Positions 9,003-20,309 of a stretch of 64,000 nucleotides of DNA are shown here, piece after piece. Origin of the DNA: Homalodisca vitripennis (taxonomy: Eukaryota; Arthropoda; Insecta; Hemiptera; Cicadellidae); NCBI RefSeq assembly GCF_021130785.1, contig NW_025776217.1, forward strand, positions 62,001 to 126,000, written 5' to 3'. The notes below the pieces were generated by a model that saw only the letters and a list, made by a program, of their open reading frames with translations, made no database searches and was not told the origin of the DNA. Position numbers and translations under genes: made by a program. Within the stretch, counting starts at the first letter, position 1; every line of letters begins with the position of its first letter.

Positions 9003-11210
9003 GATAGTAATAATTCACTTTCTTGCACTATTAAATATTTAATGTTTTCGAAGACTAATGGAAGATGGAGTGTTACAGCTGTTGGTACTGAAAGAGAGTG
9101 GAAGAGAAGAACTAAGTGAATGGAGAAGAAAAGAAATGACTGGGTTTTTTAACGTATAGTTGATAAAACAATAATTGTAAATGCGTTATACAATTCTTGT
9201 ACAATTTTATAGTTTCAATTAAGAGTATTCATGCAACTAACAGAAAATATTTTATATAAAACGTCGGAGTTGGTAAACATATATCAGTTACGTGTAAATA
9301 ACATTTCAAAAGTGAAATGTCAAAATACAGTCGTAGTATTATGGTTAAATTAAAAACAGGATAAACCTGATATGGGGAAGGTCAAAGCGGTGTTGTCGGG
9401 GGCTCGGTTTGACGCAGCGAATGAGCTCGTAGCCGTTTCCTAGGCAATGGAACTCCACCCTGTTGCTAAATTTCTACTGCGCTATGCGCTGCCCCTGCCG
9501 AGCGCGCGTGCTGTACCGTTGCCGAATAACGTGGTCAGTTGTGTTCTTTATCTCTCTGTCGTGCGCCACTAATTGTGAACGATCTGTAGCAAAGTAATTG
9601 AGAGTAAAACTATTTAAGCTATCTCATAAAGTTAGATGCTAAAGAGTTTTCTTTTACTCGTGCGGAGACATACTAAAATCAATTAAACAAAAAAAATTAT
9701 CATTGTATTATAAGTTGTACTCAAATAATATTTTTATGAGAAACACTTACGGGCAGACAGAGGACTAAGAAAGATAGGACAAAAATTATTGATGATATTT
9801 TTCTTAGAATCAAGTATAGTACTCAAAATTTTAGATTTAATGTTTTCAATAAATATAAAATTCTGTAGTAAAAGTTATTATATTACTAATTTAAACATCG
9901 CCCTTATGGTACAAAAAACAATTCTGCGTATTTACTATATTATAACCCAGATGGATTTAGGTGACACAAGCTTTGTGACGAGGAAACAATTTTGTGACAG
10001 GATGGTGAAATAAGTTTAGATCAGAGTATGCGTGATGTATGCACGGTTGTGACTGTATATTTACAACCAGAACCATATAGAATTATAGTTGGTGGCGTAC
10101 CAGGCCTAATTTTCGGTTGGGGAGGGATTTTAAAACCGTGCGAGAATATCGGTAATGTGTAAAAAATATTACACTTTTTCAAATTGGGTTTCGCTACTGC
10201 GTATAATTAAGTAAAGCAAAAATGTCCAGATTGTTTAATTTTATTCATAATAGTTACGTGTATGAATGTAGTAAGTCCTACATTTTAATCACTTCTTAGG
10301 TAAAGTAAATGTATCTAAAATCTAGAAATAAAGATTAATAAATCGGTCTAAGTAGTCAGTTCCAACAACAATTAGCCTACTTATATGTGTTCGGTTCATG
10401 CTCAAAATCGAAGAAGTGTTGATAAAGACAGCATATTTCAATAAACAAAACATACAATGACATTATTTTGTTATGCGGTACTTCTAATTATGCGTTCTGT
10501 AAAGTATTAATTATAATATAATATAAAACTTATAGTCGTAGTTATTTTAGTTTTTAGTTTCCATTGTACTGTTGTAATAAAACTATCTATTTCACATGGG
10601 TATATAATAATATGTAAGAAAATAAAAGTGTAGAAGGCAGAGGAGTCGGTATTATCTTTAGTAACTGGTCTATTTCCGTTTAAATATATGTACAATTTCT
10701 GTTACCCCTAAAAAATTACTTTGAACCTATATAATTAGAAAATATTTCCTTTGAAGAGTACTAAACAACTCCTTTGAAACTAATACAACCGTTATTAAAC
10801 TGAACATCTAACAATATAAACACTTTGCTTTTTTATTTTAAGATTAACCCTCTTTAATTGCATGTAATGCATACACTAACATACCTTACACTTACTGGAA
10901 ACCCTCCAATTCCTCTCAAAACGACGAGGGTGTAACAATACACTGAATTCTTATTTTTAGAAATAGAAATAAGTCGTATTACATCAATTTACTGTGTTTT
11001 AAATTTTTCAACGTAATGTGATTACAGTGGCAAACAAACTCTAATAATCATATTACTATTACGAGTTTGCTAGAATAAAACACTCTGCGAATATTGAATC
11101 CACAAATTATATATTAATCTTATAAATAAATGTAAATATAATTTGTCCACTTAAAGCCAGGATGGCTTTAAATAAACTACTTGTTTACCAAATTCAAAGA
11201 AAGTCACTAT
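9003..11210. other. No gene seen; one GC-rich island at about 9361-9560
   Basis: Mostly AT-rich sequence. A 200-bp island at 9361-9560 is distinctly GC-rich (GGTGTTGTCGGGGGCTCGG, GCCGAGCGCGCGTGCTGTACC) and ends near TCTCTCTGTCGTGCGCC. It could be a short promoter, a first exon or a mobile element end. I see no open frame or inverted repeat that decides. Confidence 0.4.
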
Positions 11211-11470
11211 TTTATACTGTCGCAATCCGCTACTAGCTAAATTGCCTACCTAATTACACACAAGACTATATTTATCACTTACAATGTCACTAGTTATTAC
11301 CTCATCTGTCATCCATCTGTCAAGATCATGAGTAATGCCACCTATACTTTCGCAATCCACTATTAGCTAAATTGCCTACCTAATTACACACAAGACTATA
11401 TTTATCACTTACAATGTCACTAGTTATTACCTCGTCTGTCATCCATCTGTCAAGATCACGAGTAATGCCA
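11211..11470. repeat. Two tandem copies of a 130-bp unit
   Basis: CGCAATCCGCTACTAGCTAAATT... begins at 11221 and again at 11351, with only a handful of substitutions over 130 bp. A third unit starts (CCAATACTGTC) but stops after about 10 bp. The low divergence indicates a recent duplication. Confidence 0.85.
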
Positions 11471-12630
11471 CCAATACTGTCACTTCACAAATTTATTTCT
11501 TAAAACTCTCCTAGCTGTACTACTACAGCTCCTTATATGGCCACTGGTGCTTCCAAAACATTCAAGTGGAGAAGTTCAGAACCTTCTAGACGAGTGGATA
11601 AGGATCACAGAAAGGAGGGATGGGATAGCCGGATCAAAGAACTGACCCAACCCTCTGACCGTTCCCCTTCCAACAACGATATTCATCTATTATCTCTTTG
11701 TATCGCAGGTTGGCCTGTTTGTCTAGGACATTCTGTCACACTCTCGTAACATAATACATGTAAGGCCCTTGAAACTTCAGTAGACATATTTAACACACAG
11801 ACTTGTTTATAACCCCTTTAAGTTTGTGGGTGCGTGATAAATATAAGTACGTGGAATTTGTTTAAACTTAGGAGGGCTGATGCAAAAATATATTCTCGCA
11901 AAATCAAATATTTTAGTTATTGTGATAATTAAGGTCTTCAATTAACGATATTTACACTTAAATTAAAGTTCCTCGTGAAACACGAAACTATCATTGTGAT
12001 AGCCATAATAAAGTTAAACTTTAGGATAGCTGATAGTCGATGTATATATTATGTCCAACAAATAAGATGTACAAATCCAGTGTCATTATCTAAGATCGAC
12101 ATAATGGCGTTATTGGTTTAACGTATACGAGACGTGTGTGAAAAACAATATTTTAGTGGCAAAGCATGACATCTTGTGGTACACTTAATGTCTCAATTAA
12201 GTTTGTGATAGTCGCACGTCTTCAACGCAAATCAATGACATTATTAATTTTTGTGTATATTATCTTATTGCTGTTGAACAATCTATGACGTCATGCAAAT
12301 AAATATATCACAGCGAAATATCTTCTATTTAATTTTGTACGAACACTATATAAAAATAATTTGTTATATGAACGCGTTCCTATGCAATCAGTTTTGTTCG
12401 AATATCTGGTAAAAAATCCATAAAATATTTCCTTTTATATAAGTGAGTTTATATGAACGTCTATATACAGATAAACGAAATAATGGGCTTAGGCTTTTTG
12501 GCGAATATGATAACTTTCTCAGGGAAATGGAAAGCACTAGGCACACGAAAACTGCAGTAGTGTCTCCTTGCTGAAGTTTTAGTCAACAATGTTTAAAAAT
12601 TATTTTCCATTAGATATAAACAGCATATTC
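11471..12630. other. No supported gene
   Basis: A 70-codon frame at 11537-11749 lies in slightly GC-richer sequence but matches nothing I know and has no supporting context. The rest is AT-rich. Confidence 0.4.
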
Positions 12631-12660
12631 GTTACCCTAATTAGCAAACCTCGTAACTCC
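12631..12660 (+). repeat. Left TIR of the DUF7869-type transposon
   Basis: It starts GTTACCCTAATTAGCAAACC and is inverted at 14919-14948. Confidence 0.75.
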
Positions 12661-13256
12661 ATTTTTGTTCAAATTGAGATATTGGTACCACCGTTTTCAA
12701 GAAAAAATCCTCCTTCTAACTGTGCAAAGCTCGTAACTCCAAAATATTCTGTTGATTTTATACAGTATTAAATATAAAGCAAATCTCTTAACTCCATTAC
12801 TTCATTTTTGTAGTTTGCAAACCTGGTAACTCCAAGCTGCAGTACTGTTGTTATACAGATGAAGACATCATGCTGTGAAGTGTTGTTGATATTGTAACTG
12901 TTTAGTGATAATTTCCTTCTTTCCCGTACAAAAGAATTCAAAAATTTAAAAAGTAAGTACTAATGTACATTTTTGAAATAGTTTAAGTGTAACGTTTATT
13001 TTATAAAAGCCTAAAATTATCTATTATTATAAGTATGGAGTTAAGAGGTTTGCATGCTTTTAGATTTTGAGGTTATGCTCGATCATTTTGGAGTTAAGAG
13101 TTTTGATAGCTGTAAGTAAGTTACAACTATCAACATGATTTTAAAATCTTTGCTTGTAATCCTAATAATGCTTGCTTACTTATAAACAGAACTAAATTTT
13201 CCCTTAAGTGCATTTTTTTAGACATCGTGTTTAGTATTTTCCGAACCCTTCTAATA

Positions 13257-13680
13257 AAGCCTTCATGCGTGCCTAAGTTGTAGATTGCAAAATTGTGTAC
13301 GGAAAGTTTCATCTTATAATACAGCGCCGATGCAAAACAGCCGCTACAGTGAAAAATGTTGTTTGGAGATACGACAACGCATGTTTTTAACAACAATGTA
13401 AAACATGTTTCAGCCAAAGAAAGATGCCTGCGACAAGTGCGAGTCATTTAAATCTGGAAATTTGAGTAGGGAAGACTATGTATGAAGCGCATGTTGCGAA
13501 AAAAGATTTAGCTAGACTTGAGAAAGAAGCAGACAAATCAAACACAAACTACATAACATTCACTATGGATTTACAGGCCTTGCTGTTGTCTCCTAGATCT
13601 AATGCATCGGCGCTGTATTATAAGATGAAACTTTCCGTACACAATTTTGCAATCTACAACTTAGGCACGCATGAAGGCTT
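13257..13680. repeat. 77-bp inverted duplication inside the transposon gene
   Basis: Bases 13604-13680, coding part of the DUF7869-type protein (KMKLSVHNFAIYNLGTHEG), occur as an essentially exact reverse complement at 13257-13333. The minus-strand reading frame at 13130-13447 is created by this copy. The arms are 270 bp apart and could form a foldback. Confidence 0.8.
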
Positions 13681-14200
13681 TTGTTTCCTTTGGAACGAAA
13701 CTGAGGGTGGCCTGACTTCGAATTAGTTTGCTACAGTATTTTACAAGTTTTTGTGTTCGCAACTCCCTTTGCCAGGAGGAAAGACTAAACTGATTCTGTA
13801 TAGTGATGGGTGTTCCTACCAGAACAGATGCACAAATCTATCAAATGCTTTGTTGCACTTTTCGTGCACAAAAAATGTTATTGTGGAACAAAAATATCTT
13901 GAAGTGGGTCATACCCAGATGGAGGCAGATTCTATGCACTCTATTATTGAGCGAAAGTTAAAAAACGTGAAAATAAATGTACCAGCAGATTACATAAATG
14001 TTTGTAGGCAATCCAGGAAAGATCCATCGGAGTACAAAGTTGAGTATCTAGACCATAAATATTTCAAGAACTTTGAAAATCATTTATTTTTCAAAAGCAT
14101 CAGACCGGGCAAAGGTGTTGGTGACCCATGTGTTAATGACATCCGTGGTTTACAATATGTACCTGATGGAACAATAAAATTCAAATTGAATTTTTCATAA
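13400..14200 (+). pseudogene. DUF7869-type transposon protein, frameshifted
   Basis: The plus strand reads through the family in three pieces. The first, from about 13411, has PKKDACDKCESFKSG, a Cys-pair motif. The second (13478-13726) has LARLEKEADKS, a MDLQALLLSP segment and LSVHNFAIYNLGTHEGFCFLWNET. The third (13751-14200) has LILYSDGCSYQNRCTNL, VIVEQKYLEVGHTQMEADSMHSIIE and a basic C-terminus. The Asp-containing YSDxCxxQN and the GHTxMExDSxHS motifs are the hallmarks of this widespread invertebrate family, and they look like nuclease/transposase-type acidic residues. Frames break near 13475 and 13726. Its position between matched TIRs supports a transposase role, which is inference. Confidence 0.7.
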
Positions 14201-14918
14201 GATTGGCAACCTCTGCCCCAGCGAAAAAACAAAAAAATTGAAGCTATGTCAGTTGAAAATATTTCAAGCCTGCACAAGGAAAGAATATCAATAAAACAAA
14301 GGAAATATGATCACCTCCAAGATCTCAAATCAATTCTTGAAAGAGACTACCACGAGTTTTTATGATAACATACCCTTTGTAAAGACTGGATCAATAGGTT
14401 TTTATAACTTGTATTGCAGCAGTAGGCCTATTATTAAGATATTTAGCTTTAAAAAATAAAATAAGAGCCATCCCTTTTTAGCAGCAGTATTCCAACAGTA
14501 TCCTTTATAATTACTAAAAGATCTTTTCATGTTTATTTTATTATGAACAAATAAAAAATTCTACAGCTAGTTCAATGTTTTATTGTTAAGCCATAGTTAT
14601 AAAATGTCAGAGTTTTAGGAATATATTTCTTACTTTTAAAATATGTAAATAAAATATCATTTACAAAAGCAACACAGTTTCTTATAACCACATCGATTAG
14701 ATCTTAACTATTTTTAGAGAAAAACTCGTATCTCCAACACACAATTTGAGAAAAACTCTTAACTCCAATAAAATAATTATTCTGTTACAATAGAGCTTTA
14801 TATTTTTCTACAATTTAAGAAGTAATATTAGAACATAAATAGTTCAAACAAAATATTTTGTTAACCATAAACTTAATTTTAAACATGTTTTTTAGACCTC
14901 CTGAAAAGTTAGGTTTTT

Positions 14919-14948
14919 GAAGTTATGAGGTTTGCTAATTAGGGTAAC
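14919..14948 (-). repeat. Right TIR of the DUF7869-type transposon
   Basis: It reads GAAGTTATGAGGTTTGCTAA... to GGGTAAC, the inverse of the sequence at 12631. Confidence 0.75.
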
Positions 14949-16560
14949 ATATCACTCTCGACATCAAACGAAACACCCTAAATTGAATTTTTATTGACAT
15001 ACTAAATACTAACTTTGAACTATTATATTCGAAGGAATATCAGAATATTCTTTGGAGTTCTCTTACTAAGTAATAAAAATTCCTTACTATGGTAACATTT
15101 TAGTCCCATGTTAACATTTCTTTGCATGTTAGAAAAAGAATAGTACGTCGCAGGGACTGGAATCTTTCCTCATCTTCAGGTATTATAAAACACGTAAGTA
15201 AGATAGAAGTACATAGAAATCACATTTTGTGTTCCCTGCAGTGATAATTTCCCAACTGAAGAAGTCCTTTGTAGTAGATATAACAACAGTAATATCCGCT
15301 TTGAGCATTACACTATTTTATGTGACGCAAAAAGCATGAAAGGAAGAGAGAGGCTGTAACAAATTTTAAATTGAGGCTTTAAAGTTATTAAGCTAATTTC
15401 CGAGCCAATTTTGCAGGACATTACTGATGCTTACTTGTTATTTTATGTTTAAAAAGCAGTTACAATCAGTTGATTTTTTAAGTTTGTTTTTTATTTCGCT
15501 CATTCTTCTAAAAGACCTCGGAGTCATACCTGAATACTCTAGTTAATATTGTTTAGTTTAATGGAAGTTGGCGGATGAAGAGTTAAGCACATGTATACAT
15601 CTTCAACACGCGGGAATATACCATATTATACATAAATAACAGTAACGTAGAACTCTTTGTGGCACACTGGAATCTATATGACCACAGAGTGTGTTCGAAA
15701 TAAGAGTATTATATGAGAATACCGGGAATTTTTAATAGCTAGCATGTGGCAGTCGGAGATGAATTTTCACACTTTGGTTTTCTATTATAAAAATTATTTA
15801 ACAATACCCTACTGGAATGTCCATTTGTGTCTTTTGCTCACAGCGTGTTCCTGTTGGCCTTTATTTATTGCGATTAGCAACTATTCTATGGTCAGAAAAC
15901 TAACGTAAAGAGTTCTTACACATAACTATCTTAATAAACGCGTTTAAACGTGAAGCACCAAATCTAAGAATATAGAACTACATTAGTTAAAGAGCTAGTA
16001 AAATATAAATTAGTCATCACATAACTCTACACTTTCATCACTCCTTGGGTAAAGTTAGAAATAGATCTCAATGGAGTTATTCAAATAAAGTTTCTATGAC
16101 AAGGCAAATTCATGAGAATATTTCCCCTACTAAAATTTAGCTTATGAGATATTTTTTGCGATAAGACTAAAGCTGTGAATTTGGCAAAAACTTACAGTTA
16201 AATATTTTTGGTTTCTTTACTTATGAATTTTAAAGGTAAAGTTCAACACTTAATGAATGTTTAAATAATCTTTCATGCATATAATTGAAATAAACAAAAA
16301 TTACAAAAAGAATAAATATTATTGGTATATTTATTATATGTACTACTACTACATTGATTCTATTATATTACGTAATAAAAAGTATAAGGTAATATATTCT
16401 AATCACTTATCCCTAATGGTTTAATTATTAACGTACATCATTGTAATTTTGCGATAAAAATCATGTCACTTTCAGATTGGTTGAAATATAACTGGTATAT
16501 TGGATTATCCGTAGTTGCGATTCCATGTCGACCACATTTTCTATCAGCCATGCTTTAAAC
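14949..16560. other. No gene seen
   Basis: AT-rich sequence with no convincing coding or repeat structure. Confidence 0.5.
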
Positions 16561-16562
16561 TA

Positions 16563-17041
16563 TACAGGATGCATTATAAAAATAACGCACGCAATTTTAA
16601 TATGACGTGACTATTGCAGCGCGCTCAGACCGATCGGGTAAATTAGTCGTGTTCTGCCTTTTCCAAACTTTCCAGGTCTTCTTTTTGGCCCGGTGTCTTT
16701 GCCCAGAAGTCTATTTTGTAATTTTACATGGCGCGATGGAGTGCTCGCTGTACCAGCAGAGCGCGATAAAGTTTTGTGTACAGTTTGGGGAAAAAATGCA
16801 ACGGAAACTACAACAAGAAGCCTTTGATAAGGAACACATTTCGAGATATCAGTTTGGAAGTGGCACACATAACCTTCTCCCAAACCTAAAACATCATGCA
16901 AGTGCATATCTCGCAACAAAACAGGTTCCAATAAACAAATCATACCAGAGCGTTGTGACACTCATAAGTCAGGAATCACACACAATCACCATGTTAAGTG
17001 TCAACTTCTATAACTCTACAGTTATTTTCAAGTGCATTTAG
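16563..17041 (+). pseudogene. Mariner-type transposase N-terminal remnant
   Basis: ACAGGATGCATTATAAAAATAACGC at 16565 looks like a mariner terminal repeat. From the ATG at 16738 the sequence reads ECSLYQQSAIKFCVQFGE, close to the N-terminal helix-turn-helix start of mariner transposases (QRxAIKFCxxLGKxATE). A frameshift follows at once in the A-run near 16790, and no catalytic DDE region follows. The frame continues to 17041 without family similarity. Confidence 0.5.
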
Positions 17042-19203
17042 AATTTTAAAGGGTAAACAAGAACTGAAATTAGATATTAACTTCGTAATATGTATTTGTT
17101 TTAATTGCGTGTAAGATTGATTTGGTGAACATAACACATCAACAGTTAGTTTCGTCATTCCGGATGGCAATTTATTTTTTGGTATTTAAAAAGAAAATAC
17201 TTTAACATTACAAAAAATTTTACAAGTCTATTAAAAGAAAAGTTCAAGTTTCTAACTTTAACTCCACCGTTTTGAAGACTTTATTAAAAAAGAAACTTTT
17301 ATCAACATAAAATGTAGTTTTTACATTTAAAAAATATATCATACAAATATTTTTTGTTGTAATAAAATTATTTTATATGAAATAATTGTATTCATCTTTA
17401 TGTAAATAATGTATTAATGATGCTCTTAAATATTGGAAATGTGAGGGAAACATAATTCCCACACTGGCACCGCGTGGTCTGTACGTTACTTACAGTTCAG
17501 TGAGTTATTATAAATGTTTGATATCAGGCTAATACTGTGGTGTACAAATTCTTACAACACAGCTCAGTGTTCTCAATATTTTTGAATTTGACGATAATAA
17601 AGTATAAAACGAAACCAATTGTAATAGTTCAATATCAGGCAACGATTAACCACAATGTTCTATTCAATCTTTGGCCTGAAATAAACGGCCTGCGAATGCT
17701 TAATGAAGGAAGCATAGAAACAAAATGTAAGTAGTTGGTATTTTAATTGCAAATATGTTTTTACTCTGAGGCAAGATACCCCAGAACATTGTTATAAACA
17801 CATTGTTTACCGTTTTGACCAGTGTGTCACTGGATGGGTTTCAATTTGTGGTTTTACAATCAGCTTTTCATTTGTATTTAGTTAAAGAACTTGCCTTCCA
17901 ATTAAACTTGCAGCAATAACAGTGTATTTTGGAAGATCTTAATAAAATAGTTTTTACATTTGATTTTCAATATTTTTTTTAAAATTCCAAACACGAGAGA
18001 GTTGTAAAGTTAACATACCTTTCTTGATATTGTTATTGAAAAATGTGCAAATTTTCAAAACGATCTACCAGTAAATGAGCATGTAATTTTTATTTTGACA
18101 CGTTGTATACGTGTTCTACGAAAAAAGTTATGGAATATATTGGGAACTAAGATCATCCCACGAAAGTGGTATAGTAAAGGCTTGCAAAATATTTTAATCA
18201 TTACCATATTTATTATACACATAAACATAAAAATAAAAAAAGTTTTATCGCTTATAAATAAGAGTTAATAGAGTTTATACAAGGTATATTATCTTGATTG
18301 TTGAATGAATAATCAATATCTGTAACAATATAAAATTGATTTTAATACCTATCTGCAAACACCAGTTAGTGCAAATTACCATATATCCATAATAATCCAC
18401 GTTTCATAATTACAAGGGCATTAAACCCTGACAGGGTATTTTCATCATGTTTATCAAACGAATTTATGTTAATTGGATTATATAATTTACATTGTTTTTA
18501 CATTTAAAAGTTTACTGTAACACTTGATTATCTCTCCATAGGTTATAATTAAGCTTCTAATAAACAGACAAAGAGTTGAATTTATTACACGACAGCAAGC
18601 GTGCTAAATAGTGATAAACTGTACAAGTGTTGATGTTAAACAGGAATAATTAAACAACTTTGATAAACTGTAGAAGGGTTGAATGTTAAACATTACTTCA
18701 CTACTGACTTCTTGTCATTTATCTCGGAACATTTTATAACAGATTCAAACAGTTTCTCTGTATCTTTACATATTTATGACTCTTTTAAAGTTATAGGAAG
18801 TGGTACGAGGCTAAAGATCGTTTTTATGTGTTATATGCTTCCTACAAGTTGTACACTAATTACAATAATAATTTGTCAGTACAAAATCACGAGTGAAATA
18901 GAAATATATTAATATAAATATGCATTTTATCTGGTGTATTGACGATGTTTGCATGGAGAAATATATAGAAATCATATTATTCTATGGCGAAGTTGGGTAG
19001 GCCTACTAACAAAACATCAATGTCGGAACTTGCAGTAATAACACGGCACACCACTCTCGCCTGTGCTGATTTTATATGGGCACCATGAAGTGTGATGACG
19101 GTGCACGTTACTCCAAGAGATTTGGATGAGCGTTAGTGAACATACAAGTATATTCATTGGTTATTGTAGGTAACCATGATGGCAACGAGAAAATCTCATA
19201 ATA
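17042..19203. other. No gene seen
   Basis: AT-rich sequence up to the Polinton insertion. No coding frame, tRNA or terminal repeat is supported. Confidence 0.5.
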
Positions 19204-19209
19204 AATAAC
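19204..19209 (+). repeat. Polinton target site duplication, left (AATAAC)
   Basis: AATAAC here matches AATAAC at 34935-34940, directly outside both termini. The 6-bp length is the one known for Polinton integration. Confidence 0.88.
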
Positions 19210-19680
19210 AGTAGATATGAATATGAGGGTTCTAGGACACTTTTGGGACAGCCCAAAAATCAATACAAATACTGTTCAATACACCATAAATATGTAAAAA
19301 CAAGATAATAATATGGCGGTTCTGGACCACTTTTGGGACAGCCCAAAAATCAATACAAATACTGTTCAATACAACATAAATATGTAAAAACAAGATAATA
19401 ATATGGCGGTTCTGGACCACTTTTTGGACAGCCCAAAAATCAATACAAATACTGTTCAATACACCATAAATATGTAAAAACAAGATAATAATATGGCGGT
19501 TCTGGACCACTTTTGGGACACCCAAAAATCAATACAAATACTGTTCAATACACCATAAATATGTAAAAACAATTCACAATACAATTTACTTAAATAAACT
19601 ATGGTAAACTGTATTCAAGCAATTTTTCATGACAGTATGACAACATAAATTGTGGAATTTATAATACTCGAATGTTGAAT
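19210..19680 (+). repeat. Left TIR of copy B, expanded by 90-bp tandem repeats
   Basis: The 202-bp right TIR is matched here, but an internal 90-bp unit is present four times (TCTRGRMCAC blocks at 19231, 19321, 19411 and 19501). This makes the left TIR 471 bp. The match to the right TIR ends at GAATGTTGAAT (19680), where the retrotransposon block begins. The 97-codon minus-strand frame here is repeat translation. Confidence 0.9.
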
Positions 19681-20309
19681 TTAGAATATGTTGGCATTAC
19701 CGTTGAGCGAGAAATGTTGGTAGCACTGCGCGGCACACAGGAGAACAGCCTTTCCCGTCCAGACCTCACACTAGTCAGTCATATTTAAATTTTACTCTAT
19801 ACTTTTGATCCAGGAATGTTAAAAGTTCACTGTTTACTGGTTTAATATCGCATTCTCTTCATCTTCAGCTCTATTTGGAACAAGACTTAGTGAAATTAAT
19901 CCGTAGTGACAAGTTCAGTGCTTTATATTCTACAATTTTAACCACGTTACACCATCTTTAAGACTCATCCATCATAACATCTCTTCCTTCAAGACAGTGT
20001 GAATCATTCAGTTCATCAAGACATTTTCTAATCATGCCTATTTCATTACTTCAAGCGACACTATGATGTGGTCTACAGTCACTGATCTGCGTTGTGCAAC
20101 ATCTCGAAGCAGCGGACGTGTTATCACCATGACGTGATCTGCAGTGTTGTGCAACATCCTGAAGCAGCCGACGGTCAAGGACTTGTTATCAACCGCAGCC
20201 TCACACTCTGAACATCTGGCTACACTGCCTCAACACTCCGCAACACCTTGTTTCATCACTCGACCCCTTTCTGCACCCTCCAACCACGTCATCGCAACCC
20301 TCACGAAGA

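Larger units (their letters stand above)
12631..14948 (+). mobile_element. DNA transposon with 30-bp TIRs and a DUF7869-type protein
   Basis: GTTACCCTAATTAGCAAACC at 12631 reappears as its reverse complement ending at 14948, and the inverted match extends to about 30 bp with two or three mismatches. Inside both ends are several copies, in both orientations, of a subterminal motif of the form AAACCT(C/G)(G/T)TAACTCCA (for example near 12648, 12730, 12788, 12822, 13034, 13090, 14726 and 14752). The interior encodes a broken DUF7869-family protein. Flanks read CATATTC| and |ATATCAC, so a target duplication of about 5 bp is possible but not exact. The 2.3-kb unit behaves like a cut-and-paste element. 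The superfamily is not assigned. Confidence 0.7.

Noticed and set aside
11537..11749. 70-codon frame in moderately GC-rich DNA
   Set aside because: No family similarity, no splice or promoter context, and length within chance expectation.
13130..13447. Minus-strand gene of 105 codons
   Set aside because: It arises from the inverted 77-bp duplicate of the plus-strand transposon gene.
19232..19525. 97-codon minus-strand open frame with repeated IIILFLHIYG
   Set aside because: It is the translation of the 90-bp tandem repeats of the Polinton TIR; 90 is divisible by three, so the frame stays open by chance.
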